Source: Sindora glabra (lineage: Eukaryota > Streptophyta > Magnoliopsida > Fabales > Fabaceae). From it: a stretch of 64,000 nucleotides of DNA. The position numbers were made by a program, and so were the translations under genes. Below, one piece after another: positions 35,121-47,900 of the stretch. Each line of letters starts with the position of its first letter. The stretch's first letter is position 1. Below the pieces are notes generated by a model. That model had not been told where the DNA came from. It did not search any database and was given only the letters and a program-made list of their open reading frames with translations. The stretch lies in contig CM035232.1 in NCBI GenBank assembly GCA_020226215.1, forward strand, positions 18,326,316 through 18,390,315. Reading direction: 5' to 3'.

Positions 35121-38100
35121 GGTTGAATTAATTCGATTGAATAATATATATCGGTAGAACCACACGCTCCCGTCCATATCCTTGTGAACCGGGGCAATGG
35201 TTCGCACTTCTATTAAGATTTTATTCCATTTTTATTTAAAATTTAAAATTATATTTTAATTTTTGAAATATTTAATTTATATTAATTTAATTTTTAAAAT
35301 TATAAATTCAAGCAAAATTTTAATTCTTATTTTATGGTTAATATTTATTAGAAGGATTACAATTTTATTGAAACTTAAAACTTCAAAGATTAAATTAATA
35401 TAAATTTTATTTTAAAAATGAAATTGATATAAATTAAACATTTAAGAATTAAAATATAATTTTAATTTTATTTAAATTCTAATTTTAAATAGCAGGTCAT
35501 TCTAAATAAAAAATTTATCTCATTTATAATTCCTGATTTAATTACTTTTGTATAATTATGAAATTTATTAAATTTATAAAGTATTTTATCTAAATTCATT
35601 TTATTTGACTTAAATCTCGTGTTGCATTAAAAGTTATACCTTTTTATAATATTATTATATTTATCATAATATTATTAAAATTTATATTTTAATTTTACAT
35701 GCACTTTTTAATATGTATTATATAAAATAATTTATTTACAAATAAATTTAAATTATTATTTTTAACACTAGCTTCTTTACAAGTGCTTTTGCATCTACAT
35801 TTAGAGGCATTTTTCACTCAATTTAAAAGTACTTTAATTTTTTACAACTTCATAGTTAATTATTACATTCAAACTATATTAAAAAGTCACTCAATTCACA
35901 ACAATAATATAATAAGTTCTATTTCTAAAAAGATAAAAAGAAAATAGGTTATTTAATTGATCATTATCTAACTAATTAAAAATAATATGATTTTTCAGTT
36001 TCTAATAAATCTTATTTTTTATGGAGTATAAAAAGTTACTTATCTAATTTTATAAATACAAAAATAAAAATATTTTCATTGAATTTAATTAATGATAACT
36101 TTGGCCTTCTATTTGATTAACTTAATAAATTATTCTCATTAAATTTAATTGAACTCAATCAATAGTTTCACACTAATCTTATTTTTAAATAAAACATTTA
36201 ATTACATTAAATTTTTTAACAGTAAAAAATTATTTTTTGTTAAATTTATATCTAGTATTTCAATAATAAGTAAACATTTTTGATGGAATAACCAATAAAT
36301 TTTTTTCATAAAAATATGATTAACATCAAACTACATAACAAACATAATATTATATGTGAATAAATGAAAAGATTAGAAAAATGAGAAATATATATATTTT
36401 CAAAGTAGTATAGTTCTCTAGAATAAAAAATATAAAATTAAGAGTTATGAGTTAATTTATTTTTTATGAAGAATATAAAATCATGAGTTAGTAAAAATTA
36501 TGATGCAAAGACACAAATAATATTTAAAAATGAAATTTAATTAAAAATGTTTACTTATTAACCATGTTTTGGAATTAAATTAAGTATATTTATATTTATC
36601 CTAACCATATCCTTAATTTAAACAAATAAGCATTGTTTGATGTTCAAATTAAAATTAAAATATTTAATAAAACTAAAGATTTTTATTTGAATAGATATTA
36701 TCCACTCTTCGTTTGTTATACTATTAGATAATGTAAGATATAATCTAATGTTTGTATTAATATAGATAAAATAGTCCATATTTCCCATGCTTATATTTAT
36801 CTTAACCACCTCCTAAATCAAAACAAATAAACATGGTTTCATGTGTAAATTAATTTTAGAATTTTTAATCTAAACAAAGTGATATATATGTATATTATCA
36901 TGAAAATAGAGAGTTGAATGCAAACAAATTAATATAATAATGCTTATCATATACTTCCATGTGCAATTCTTTTACCGAGATTGCCTTTTATCAATGACTA
37001 CTCGGTAATTGAGTTGTCAATTTACCAAGCATATTAAGCGTCACTTTCTTCGCACGACATGACATTAGTGTCAATGTAAAGAACTTGCATAGACCTAGTA
37101 TAAAATTTAGGTAATTGATATGTACATATTTTGTGGATATACATTTAGGTGTGGTAAGTAAAAATCATCATGAAAATTATCGTGTGATAAGTTATTGTGA
37201 TATTTTTACAAGAAAACATAAAATATAAATAAACTTAATGATTTTTAATCAGTATACATTCATTCAATTAGTTTTTATTGGTATCTTGTTTAGGTCATAG
37301 AGATCTATCTCAATATTTAAATGATTTTCAACCACACTTTTTAATCTTTGAAAACAAATTAACTTATATTTGTAAACAACCTTATTTCTTAATTATCACA
37401 TTTATTAGCAACTATGGATGTAATCACCCAATTTATGTCATAACTTCAAGGCTTTAATGCTTCTTTTTTCCTATATTTTGATCAAAACTTTTCTGTTTTC
37501 CTCCATTATTTAGTGTCTGCTCCTTTAATTCAATGATTTCCTTCCTTGATCTCATTTCTGACTTAGAATGTTGGCAATTAATAAAGTTTCCTTACCACTT
37601 TCGAGGACTTAAAAATAAAAAAAGAGTAAAAATGAATACATTCATAAAGATCATACGATAAGAGTACAAAGTTACCACTATTACCTATTCACCCAAATAC
37701 CATATGATAAAAATATAGGTAAATTAAATTATCCACTTCATAATCATAAACCATACTTATAAAAATTAACAAATCAATGAAATGGTTACTATGCCTGTAT
37801 ATTCAAAGATTTTAAGAAATCATATAAGAAAAACAGAATGATAAAATAACTTATACTTCTTTAAACTATGTTTCATGATAAACTTATCCAAAAAATAATA
37901 ATGAAATATTTTCAAATGCACAATAATTAATTCATATTTATAGCCTTCACATCTTTACCAAAGAAATAATATAGCTTTTGCGAGAAGAATTCAAAACATT
38001 GAATGATAGTCCTATCTTGTACAATTCGTTTGCTTCTAATAGCTTCTATAATTACTTGAAATTCTAGCTTGGTTTTAGTACAAGCATTTCTTGTACCAAA

Positions 38101-41100
38101 TGAAGATTACATCAAAAGTGGGAAGTTTCATAAGAAGTTGGGATGAGTTGAAGAAAAGAAAAGATAAAGAGTGAAAAGTTTTTATAAGCACTATATTTGG
38201 GAGAAAGAGTTGAAGTGGGGGAAGACATGCTAGAAATTACCACATATTTTCAAAATTTAATGTAAGGCAAGAGTTTATAAGGCTAATTTCTACTAAGTTG
38301 GGTGGATAAGTTACTACTAAACCCTTTGTTTATTGTCAAATGGTTTTTATTATGATGGGTGTTTATGAAAGAATGGAAAATGAAGTCCAAACCTCTCCCA
38401 CTAGCTTTATATATTAATATAGATAATTCATAAATAATAAATTTTATTTATAAATGAATTAAAATCATTTCTATTAAATGAAATTAATTCTAAAAAAATT
38501 AATGCTAAATGAACTCTTAGAATTCAAAGTTAATAATACTATTTTAATTTTCTTATTTTTACACTTTTATTTATAAATTCATATAAAAATTATTGAATTT
38601 TATTCTAATGTTGTACTTTTTATTGTACAATGTTAAAAAATTGTATTATTTTTTTTTAGCTATGGAACCATAATTAACATACATCTACTTAGGTGCACAC
38701 AAAACACATTTTAGAATGTGTAAGTCCCATCACATGCCCGCTTTTGATCAAAGTGTGTTTTGGCATGCCCCAATCAAGGGAGTGGTATGTATTAAGTCTT
38801 TTTTCACTCTCACTAAAGGATACGAGAGAAGCATGGTCTCACTTTAAAAGTTTTTTTTATATTTTTATAGAAAGTGAATTATGCTTTATTTATTACAATA
38901 CTCACTAGAATTAAAATGCTTTATAAAAATAATTAATTAATTTCAAGAATAATATGGGTAAAAATTTTTACAAAAGGGTTGTAAATTTATTTTTTGGTGG
39001 AAAAATGTTTTAAACATTAAGAATGGATATGTAAATATGAAGGAGATTTAGTGAACTTTTTCCTATTTTGCCTTTGAGGTTCTTGGCTTTTTTATTTCCT
39101 TATCTTCAAGCCGTACTGTTATTTTCCTTTAAAAAGTCCAAACTTCCTCTTCCTTTTCCTTTTATCTCAAGCTTTCCACTTCCTTCTTTTTCAATCTTCT
39201 CCAAATTCAAGTAAAGCAATGGCTTCTTCACTTTAATCATTATCAATTCTTTTTCTATTTCCTTTCTCTAGATAATAAATTATTCAAGAATTTTAATTTT
39301 GGTTAGGTATGAGGGTTTTGGTTTCAAAGAGAATTTTAGGAACTTTAACTTGAAATTTCTTATATGTTGATATTTAGAGGTTGGAAATTTACCATTTCTA
39401 CCAACCATTGCTTGTTCCAATGGTTGTGAGTGAACTTTTTAACCCATCTTATATGAATTTTATGATGTATGCTAGTTTAGTTTTGATTTTTCCCATATTT
39501 GCTTTAAATGAGGATTAGTGTTATAGGATGCTATTTCATATGAAATTCTTGTTAAATCATTGCATTGAGGTTGTTTTTTTGTTCTATAGTGGTGGAATTG
39601 CATGATGTTGTATAAAGGATGAGACTTACGAGGATTTTCTTATGCATGAACAATGCAATCTTTTATGAAAATTTATATGTGAATTAATTCATCAATATTA
39701 GTACACAAAGATTCTTAACCTAAATAAATTCACCTCTTAAAAGATAGAACTTATGATAACTGAATCGATTCGTAAATTGATTCATCAGGGTAAAAGAGTA
39801 ACCTCCCTTACATTAAATTAATTCATAAATTAACTTAGGCCTTACAAAATTATACATTGTGACTTGAACTAACTCAAGTCTAATAAAAATTTACTTAAAA
39901 CTCCAGATTGATTCTAAAATTGATTCATGGAGCCCAATTTTTAAATAATGCCATAAAATTATTCAAAAAAAGGATATTTGCAACTTAATTATGTAACATA
40001 TGAGTTAGAAAGGTAGTGGTAAGGTTACAATCCTATTTTAATGTGGAATTCATTGTAGTGGCATGATTTAATTAAAACATAATAATAATAATTATTATTA
40101 TTTATAACCATAACTTAGAGCTAATTCAAGACTACCTTTGTACATGTATTCATAATTATTATGTGAAAGTTTGAATAATTTATTTAGATTAATATGTTAG
40201 TTGAGGTATTTGCTTATATATAGATATGTGGGTGTTTATTATTAATATGATAAAGTAATTGAAGTGCTTGTTAATGCACTTGTCTACATTTTTGATAAAT
40301 TATAATATGTATGAGATTTAATGATACTGGGGTGATAATAATCATATTGTAGCTATATGCATTAGATTCCTATGCTTGCTTGTAAGAGATAAGGTTAATT
40401 TAAAGGGACAAAGATGAGCTTGTAAGGGATAAGATTAGAATGAATTCATAAAAGGATTTACATGCTTTCTTTTTTATGTTTCCTATTAAATAATATTAAA
40501 ATACTATGATTGAATTATAAAATTATGGAAATAAAATTATTAACCTTATAACTAAACCTTGTTTGTGAATGGGATAACGTATAAATGAGTAATGTGACCT
40601 TTATTGGATTTCAATTTAGTGCATGTTAATATCCATCCTTTTGATAGATAGGTTATTCTTTCAAAAACCTTTTCCTTTTATCCTTGATAAAGATATGAAA
40701 GCGTATTTATTTTTTCAAACAAAATCTACATGGTTCTGATAAAAAATTTAATGTAAACTATGTGTCATGATAGATTTGAGTCTTATTTATTTCTTTATTA
40801 TTTGTTTAGTCACATACTAAGTTTTAAAGAAACTTACACTCTTTTTTTGCTTATTCTATAGGGAATTTTCCCTTTAAGTACTCAACTACTATTGGAATTG
40901 AGCCTATTTGAGGATGTTAACATTGAGGTAAGTCTTGAGATGGTTAGGTTAAACACTTATAAAAGCATTAGGTTGCATGATAGATTGAAATCCATTTATA
41001 TATGAATAGCTGCATTGGCATTTCTTTGAATGAGATGTATCATTGCATGAAAGACATTGCATTAATCACTTATAAATAAGGCTAAAAGGTGGTTGTTCAT

Positions 41101-44100
41101 AATGACCACCTACATTGGTCACATGCCTTAGGATGAATTATAAAATTTATTTATGATTTTATCCATTTTAATTTGATCCATATGTAGTTTTAAATGTTGA
41201 GATTCATTCACTTATACTTTCAAATATTAACAATTTCCTCACTTAAATTATTTTTAAACCAAATTTAACAAAAAAACACATGTAAAATGCACATTTCTCT
41301 TTGTTTCCCAATTTTGGCATAATTTGATACTTATTTTTAGAATTAATTTACTTCAAAAAACCTTAACCACCATTAGAGATTTATTAAAGTAATTTGTTCT
41401 AAGATTGTCAAAAAGTGGTGGTGTTAAAAGTTTTATTGATTATTCCTTTTTGTCACTTTGTTGTTTGCTTAGCTTTATTGTAACATTGTTGTTCAATTGG
41501 TTTTGCTATTTTTAATTTTCCTAGTTCCTTCCTCCTAATTGAAACGTACTTAAGTATTTGTTCCATTCCCCATTAAGTCAATTTTAAGCACAATAATGTA
41601 TAATTGCTTTGATAAAAGTAAAGCACAAGAATGTAGAATTGCTTTAATAATCTATTACACTTAAATTAAACATGATAGTCTCTTGTATAAATTTTAGGTA
41701 AATTGTTTCTGAAGTTAGATTTCAAATTAGATTTAAATTTTTAAGAATTGAGAACTATAAAAAATAATATATTCTCATATAATATAAAATAAGAAAAATA
41801 ATAATGAAATACGTTATTAAAGTATGTTACTAGATATTATAATAAAATATGATTAAATAATTTAATACGATCCTTTCTTAAGGCATGAACTTCTTCTATA
41901 ATAGGATGGTCATCAGTTAATACAAGATTGTTAAACAAGTCGAGCGTAATTAGTCAACACCACCTATCTAATAAAAGGTAATCTAACTTCAATTGAATAT
42001 ATAAATTAGATTGATGCTATCTAAATAATTTGACTCTAGGTTGATTTTCTTGGGTTTAGTTAATTTAAATGTATAATTCCAGATTTTGTGTAGTGCACCT
42101 TACAACACACTATCTTCAGAGCCATGTTATTGAAAAGTTTCACAAAAAGTTTAACATTACTCAAATCACCCTCAACGATAAAGATGTTATGGCTTTTGAA
42201 AAGTAATTTATGAACATTCTTGAACGTTGAATTATACTAATTGTTAAAATTGCTTAATCGGACGATACTTTTCCTTTTCATTTAAAAGTAAAGGATATAT
42301 GAGTCCATACAAAATCTATTGCTTTGGTAACTAGTATAGACATGCTGCTATTACAATGGATGTGAATAGAATTGTGTTTTTACCTTTTCCACCAAATCCC
42401 ATCCTAAAAGGTGGAAAAAATAAAGGTAGTTAGAATTAACAACATTTTAAAAACTTAAATAGAAGGTAATAAAGCGATTAAGTAAAATGCCCACAAGAAT
42501 ATGGTGCAAAGCATTAATAAACATAGCGATCTTGAACTTGCCTAAGGTAGAAAGGAAGAGTTCATCTTTTAATAATAGCATTATTGTTGGATTTAGCATA
42601 CTACAAATCTTTTTCTCTTCGATTAGTACAATTACGATCAATTAGAGCTGATATAAATTATTACCAATTGAAACCTAAACTAATATTACTTTTTTTTCTT
42701 CTTATTTTATCTAAACTAAAAAACTTAACCAATCCCACCTACATAATTTTTTATTCAGATTAGATGGGTAGTGTTGGGTTAGAATAACTTAACCACTCTT
42801 ATTGTAAAAGTCATAAACATTCTCTAAGGGTCATGTACTTCAAATGTTACAAAACTTCACCTTGTTATAAGCCAAGAAAAATAAATGGGAATATAAATAT
42901 TAGGATTTTCTACTAGTTATTAGTTTGTTACCTTTAGTGAGATAGTATTTTAAATGCCTCACTTATAGGATCAATAAAGATATTTGTAAGAGAGTCCAAG
43001 ACCTTAAACCTTCAATTTAAGCATACCACGAAACATAGTAGTCGACATTTCATTAATGAACATTCACCCACGTTCAAGTACCACACCATTTATTCACATT
43101 AAATGAATAGATCAATATATAATGGATTTCTTCATTAAGTGAATTTAAACTTGTTTTAAACAAATAAGATTAATATTTGAAGTCATTAAAATTCTTACAA
43201 TCTAGCACCTAGTTTCAAAGTACAATATATTTTTAATAGGTTATGATAATAAGTATTATCTCAAATCCCCTAAAATAAATTTTATATACTTAACATGGAT
43301 TTATATAATATATATGCCAACTAACTAGAAATGGAATTGAATTTTTGATTGGTTCGTTGTTGATATTACACTCAAAATCTAACAATTCAGGTAAAGTTGT
43401 ATTCTAAATTAAGTATTGGATACTAAAGAAATGTGCTTTTGTATACATTCACAAGTATTGATGTGAAGAATTTGAATTTATAGGAGCACTCAACAATACC
43501 ATCAAAAAGCAAATTTTGTGGAGTAAACATTGATTTACCATTTATATCATTCTCAAAATCTAACAATTTAGGGAAGGTTGTATTCCTATTTAATAATTAG
43601 CCACTAAAAAAATATATTCCAAATATTCCAAAGGCTTGAATAATTTGATATACGTGCATTTATGTTTCAAATATCCTTTTTTTTTCTCGAATGGATTGAA
43701 GTTAGGATGAAATTTAGATAAATATTGTTATGTTTATTGTACGTGTTTCATTCAAAGTGTGACATACGTATTAATTATTATATTATTAACGATTATAATT
43801 CAAAAATAATATGCACTCAAAATAAGGAGGTGAGTTTGTGCCCCAACCCAAAGAAGAAAAGAAAAAAAAAACGAGTCGTGTACCTCTAGATAATTGTAGT
43901 GGACTCCCCTTGCATTTTAAGCCGGGGAGTAAGATTTTTATGGAACACATTTTCGGACTTCTGTTTTGGGACCTCCAACACCGTTGATTACAAATTTGGT
44001 CAAATATAGGTAAAGTGTTTGTGACTTCTCCATCTAAATTATAATATGCATATTAATTATTATTATTATTAATTATAATTTTATAATTACAATGTGTATA

Positions 44101-44260
44101 AATATTATAATCCTTTTTATAAATAAAATAACTAATACATATATATTAATTTGAATATAGAACTCCAAGTATTTAAGAAATAAGTTCAAATTTATTTTAT
44201 CATTAATATAAAAAAATGACATTATTAATAAATAAGAGGATGATATATCGTTCAAAAAAT
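35121..44260. other. Long AT-rich intergenic region, no gene seen
   Basis: About 9 kb without recognisable protein motifs on either strand. Two similar stretches of about 70 bp (near 36580 and 36790, both with TTATATTTATC...AACAAATAA) suggest small duplications. The part from about 38.7 to 41.5 kb is less AT-biased, with pyrimidine-rich and splice-donor-like sequences, and may be an old LTR or other transposon body. I could not find its ends. Confidence 0.45.
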
Positions 44261-44639
44261 TAATAATTTTTATAAATATTAAATTTTTTAATAATTTTTA
44301 TCGATATAATAATATATGATTGAGAATATAAAACTGATTTATGCTTACGGTATGTTAAATTTAACTTCTCCAAAATTTTTATCTAAATTTTATTGTTAAA
44401 ATGATTACTTTTATATTATTTTTAAACATTATAATAATATAATAATATTAAATTGTTATAAAGTTAATAATTTTTATAAATATTAATTTTTTAAATAATT
44501 TTTATTGATATAATAATATATGATTGAGAATGTAAAATTAATTTATGCTTACGGTACATTAAATTTAACTTCTCAAAAATTTTTATCTAAATTTTATTGT
44601 TAAAATTATTACTTTTATATTATTTTTAAACATTATAAT
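44261..44639. repeat. Tandem duplication, two 175-bp copies
   Basis: Copies at 44261-44435 and 44465-44639 are separated by 29 bp. Both start TAATAATTTTTATAAATATT and both contain TTTATGCTTACGGTA. They differ at a handful of positions. They lie about 350 bp upstream of the aminopeptidase start codon. Confidence 0.9.
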
Positions 44640-44986
44640 TTATTTGTAAATTAATTCAAATCAATTTTATTAAAATGAATTCTTATTTTGAAAAAATTGT
44701 TTCTGCCAGTAATTTTTTTCACTGAAAATGTCCAATGTCAATTGGATGAAGAGGAGATATTCTTGCCTTTACCCAAAAGGAAAAATATCTTTGATGATGA
44801 TGATGACGCGGAAACTTGGCCTAATTCTCTGAAGGAAGTGAAAGAAGTAAACGGCCAAAAAAAAAAATGCGTAATCACGGTTCGCATTGGCCAGTGAAGA
44901 TGATATCAAAGCCACTCGACTTCGGAGTTCGACCCAAATTCATGTGCTGTCTCACTATATATAGATAGAGTCCCTCACATCCCAAG
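44640..44986 (+). promoter_or_regulatory. Promoter region of the leucine aminopeptidase gene
   Basis: A TATA box (TATATATA, 44956-44963) lies only about 24-31 bp before the first ATG. An evening-element-like AAAATATCT is at 44782-44790. A 69-codon open frame (44688-44897, Asp- and Lys-rich) overlaps this region. I do not recognise it and regard it as probably fortuitous. Confidence 0.6.
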
Positions 44987-47900
44987 ATGGCTGCCATTGT
45001 CGCTTCCCTGGCTGCTAGCTTTCTCTCTTATTCCGCCACCTCTTCCTCTACTTTGCTTCTCACAAGATTAAGATCTTCTTCTACTTTCCGCATTTCTGTC
45101 CCACTCTCGTACCCCAGAGCGAAGCTCATGGCTCACACTCTCGCTCGGGCCAGTCTTGGCCTTACTCAGCCTACTAGCATTGAAACCCCTAAGGTTATAT
45201 ACAATCACTCTTTTAACCCACTAAAAAGATGTGTTTTTGTTCTTATCTGTGATATCTTTTCAGCTTATGTTTTGAATTTGAATTGATTGTGACTTGGAGT
45301 ATTGACCTGGGATTTATGGGAGATTTTGACTTTACAGTGTAAATGACCAGTTAGTAATTTAGTACCTCTATATTTAGGTATGAATTTGATCGTTTATTAC
45401 TCAATTGTATGAATAGCTTTGGCGGAGATCTATCCTTACTGGATTGTTTGGCCTTGTATTAATATACATGGAGGATAGAGTCATTGAATTTTGGTTATAT
45501 TTTTTCATTCTGAATTGACATTAGTTTGGAATATATTTATATGTTTAAAGGTGATAAAAGACCAATTTTTTTAGTTCATGAAGCTATGCTTATTGGTGTC
45601 ATACTAATGTGTATATTTTCTGTTTTTAATAATTTCTATCAGATCTCTTTTACGGCAAAAGATGTTGATGTGGTCGAATGGAAGGGAGACATACTTGCAG
45701 TTGGTGTCACAGAGAAAGACATGGTGAAAGATGAGAACTCAAAATTCGAGAATGTGATTTTGAAAAAACTTGACTCAAAGTTAGGTGGTTTATTAGCTGA
45801 AGCTTCCTCTGAGGAGGATTTTACTGGAAAGGTTGGCCAGTCAACAGTACTCAGGATTCCAGGGCTGGGATCGAAGAGGTTTGGCTTGATTGGGCTTGGA
45901 CAGTCAGCTTCGACTACAGCAGCTTTTCGGGGATTTGGTGAGGCTGTTGCAGCAGCTGCAAAGTCTGCTCAGGCAAGCAGTGTTGCCATTGTTCTCGCCT
46001 CTTCTGAGGGACTTTCTGGAGAATTAAAGCCTAACTTGGCTTCTGCAATAGCAACTGGTATTTATTTTTTGAGTTGTCACGGTTATATAGCAATTGATGG
46101 TTGCCTGGAAGCTGTGATATAGAGAGTTGAACTTGACATGTGAGCTTGAACTATGCCAGGAACTATGCTGGGAATATATGAAGATAATAGGTACAAGTCA
46201 GAGTCAAAAAAAGCAGCACTTAAATCTGTTGACATTATTGGTCTTGGAAATGGACCTGAATTGGAGAAGAAACTTAAGTATGCAGAGGATGTTTCTTCTG
46301 GAATAATTTTTGCAAAGGAGCTTGTAAACTCTCCAGCTAATGTGCTTACACCAGGTGCATATGATACCTATCCTTGTGTTTTTAGCACTTGTATATTTCC
46401 TATGTCTCACACAGACGATTTGTTACCTGCTTTGTTTCATCGTCCTGATATATTAGTCAGGGACATTAACATACACTAATCTATATGTACGTGCTCATCT
46501 TCTTTATTTGTCTTTAGCAAATGAAATTCCGTAGAATTGAATCATGTTTTGAATTGTTTACCTCAGCGGTGTTAGCAGAAGAGGCATCAAAGATTGCTTC
46601 TGCCTATAGTGATGTTTTGACTGCTACAATATTGAATGCTGATCAATGCAAGGATTTAAAGATGGGGTCCTATCTGGGTGTTGCTGCAGCCTCAGCAAAT
46701 CCTCCTCATTTTATCCATTTGTGTTATAAGCCACCAACTGGAACGGTTAAAGCCAAGCTGGCTTTAGTTGGAAAAGGTTTGACATTTGACAGGTAACGGG
46801 TAGTTTCTCAAGGCACCCCTCTTTCTGTTTTAGCTTAGAAATTTGTGATGTTCTACAGGTGAGATTGACCTATGCATATTTTTCATGGTGTTGATGGTTA
46901 GATTATAACTTCTATTGATTATGAATTAAGATGCTTCTGTTGGCAGACACATCTTGATTCTGGATGTCTATGTGGCCTACTCTTTCGTCTTCTTGTTATA
47001 TGCATTGTCACCAAGATATAGAATAATTAGATTTTGGCTTTCTGTATTTATAAGGAAACTTAATGACAAGAGCCTGAGCAATGTTTTACTTTTGTTTCAT
47101 TTGGTATAACAGCTCATATCTATTTTTTTTTTAAATCTTCTTTCCTTAAAAATTTATTATATCTTCATGGTACTAGTGGGGGCTACAACATCAAGACAGG
47201 ACCTGGCTGTTCAATTGAGCTCATGAAGTTTGATATGGGCGGCTCAGCAGCAGTTTTGGGTGCAGCTAAAGCTCTTGGTCAAATCAAACCTCTTGGAGTG
47301 GAGGTCAGTCATTTACTTCTTTATTCATGGCTCTGCCCTTTCAGAGGATAACATGCTAGCTGATCTATTGCATTCAAGCTAAGTTTGTTATCTTATGTAT
47401 CTGCTTGTGCAGGTTCATTTTGTAGTTGCAGCTTGTGAGAATATGATAAGTGGAACAGGCATGAGGCCTGGAGACATTGTAACAGCTTCAAATGGAAAGA
47501 CAATTGAGGTGAGAATTTAAATTTTTTGTATATCTTATAAAGTTGCCTTGAAACATTTGGTTGTTTTTACCATGATGTAGTGGATTATGGAATCATTTAT
47601 ATTGTATTGCTGTTGCAAATTCATGCTAGTAATATCTGGTAGAAATATATTCTGTGCAATTGAAAGTTAATAAATGCAAGTTTAAGCTTCCCAAAGTCTT
47701 CCTTCTTTGTTTATTGGTTGAGGATTAACCATATGAAATATGTACTATGAATGTGATCTGTCCGCTTGTGTAGGTTAACAACACAGATGCCGAGGGTAGG
47801 CTTACACTGGCAGATGCTTTGGTTTATGCTTGTAATCAAGGTGTTGAAAAGGTACTATTATAAAGCTTCATGGCTATCCATTTGCTTCTTGATATTTCCA

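Noticed and set aside
40080..40105. Short AAT/ATT palindrome as a hairpin or terminator
   Set aside because: Such AT-rich inverted runs are expected by chance in this composition.
46204..46410. Minus-strand frame within aminopeptidase exon 3
   Set aside because: It is a shadow of the exon, whose plus-strand reading matches M17 aminopeptidases.
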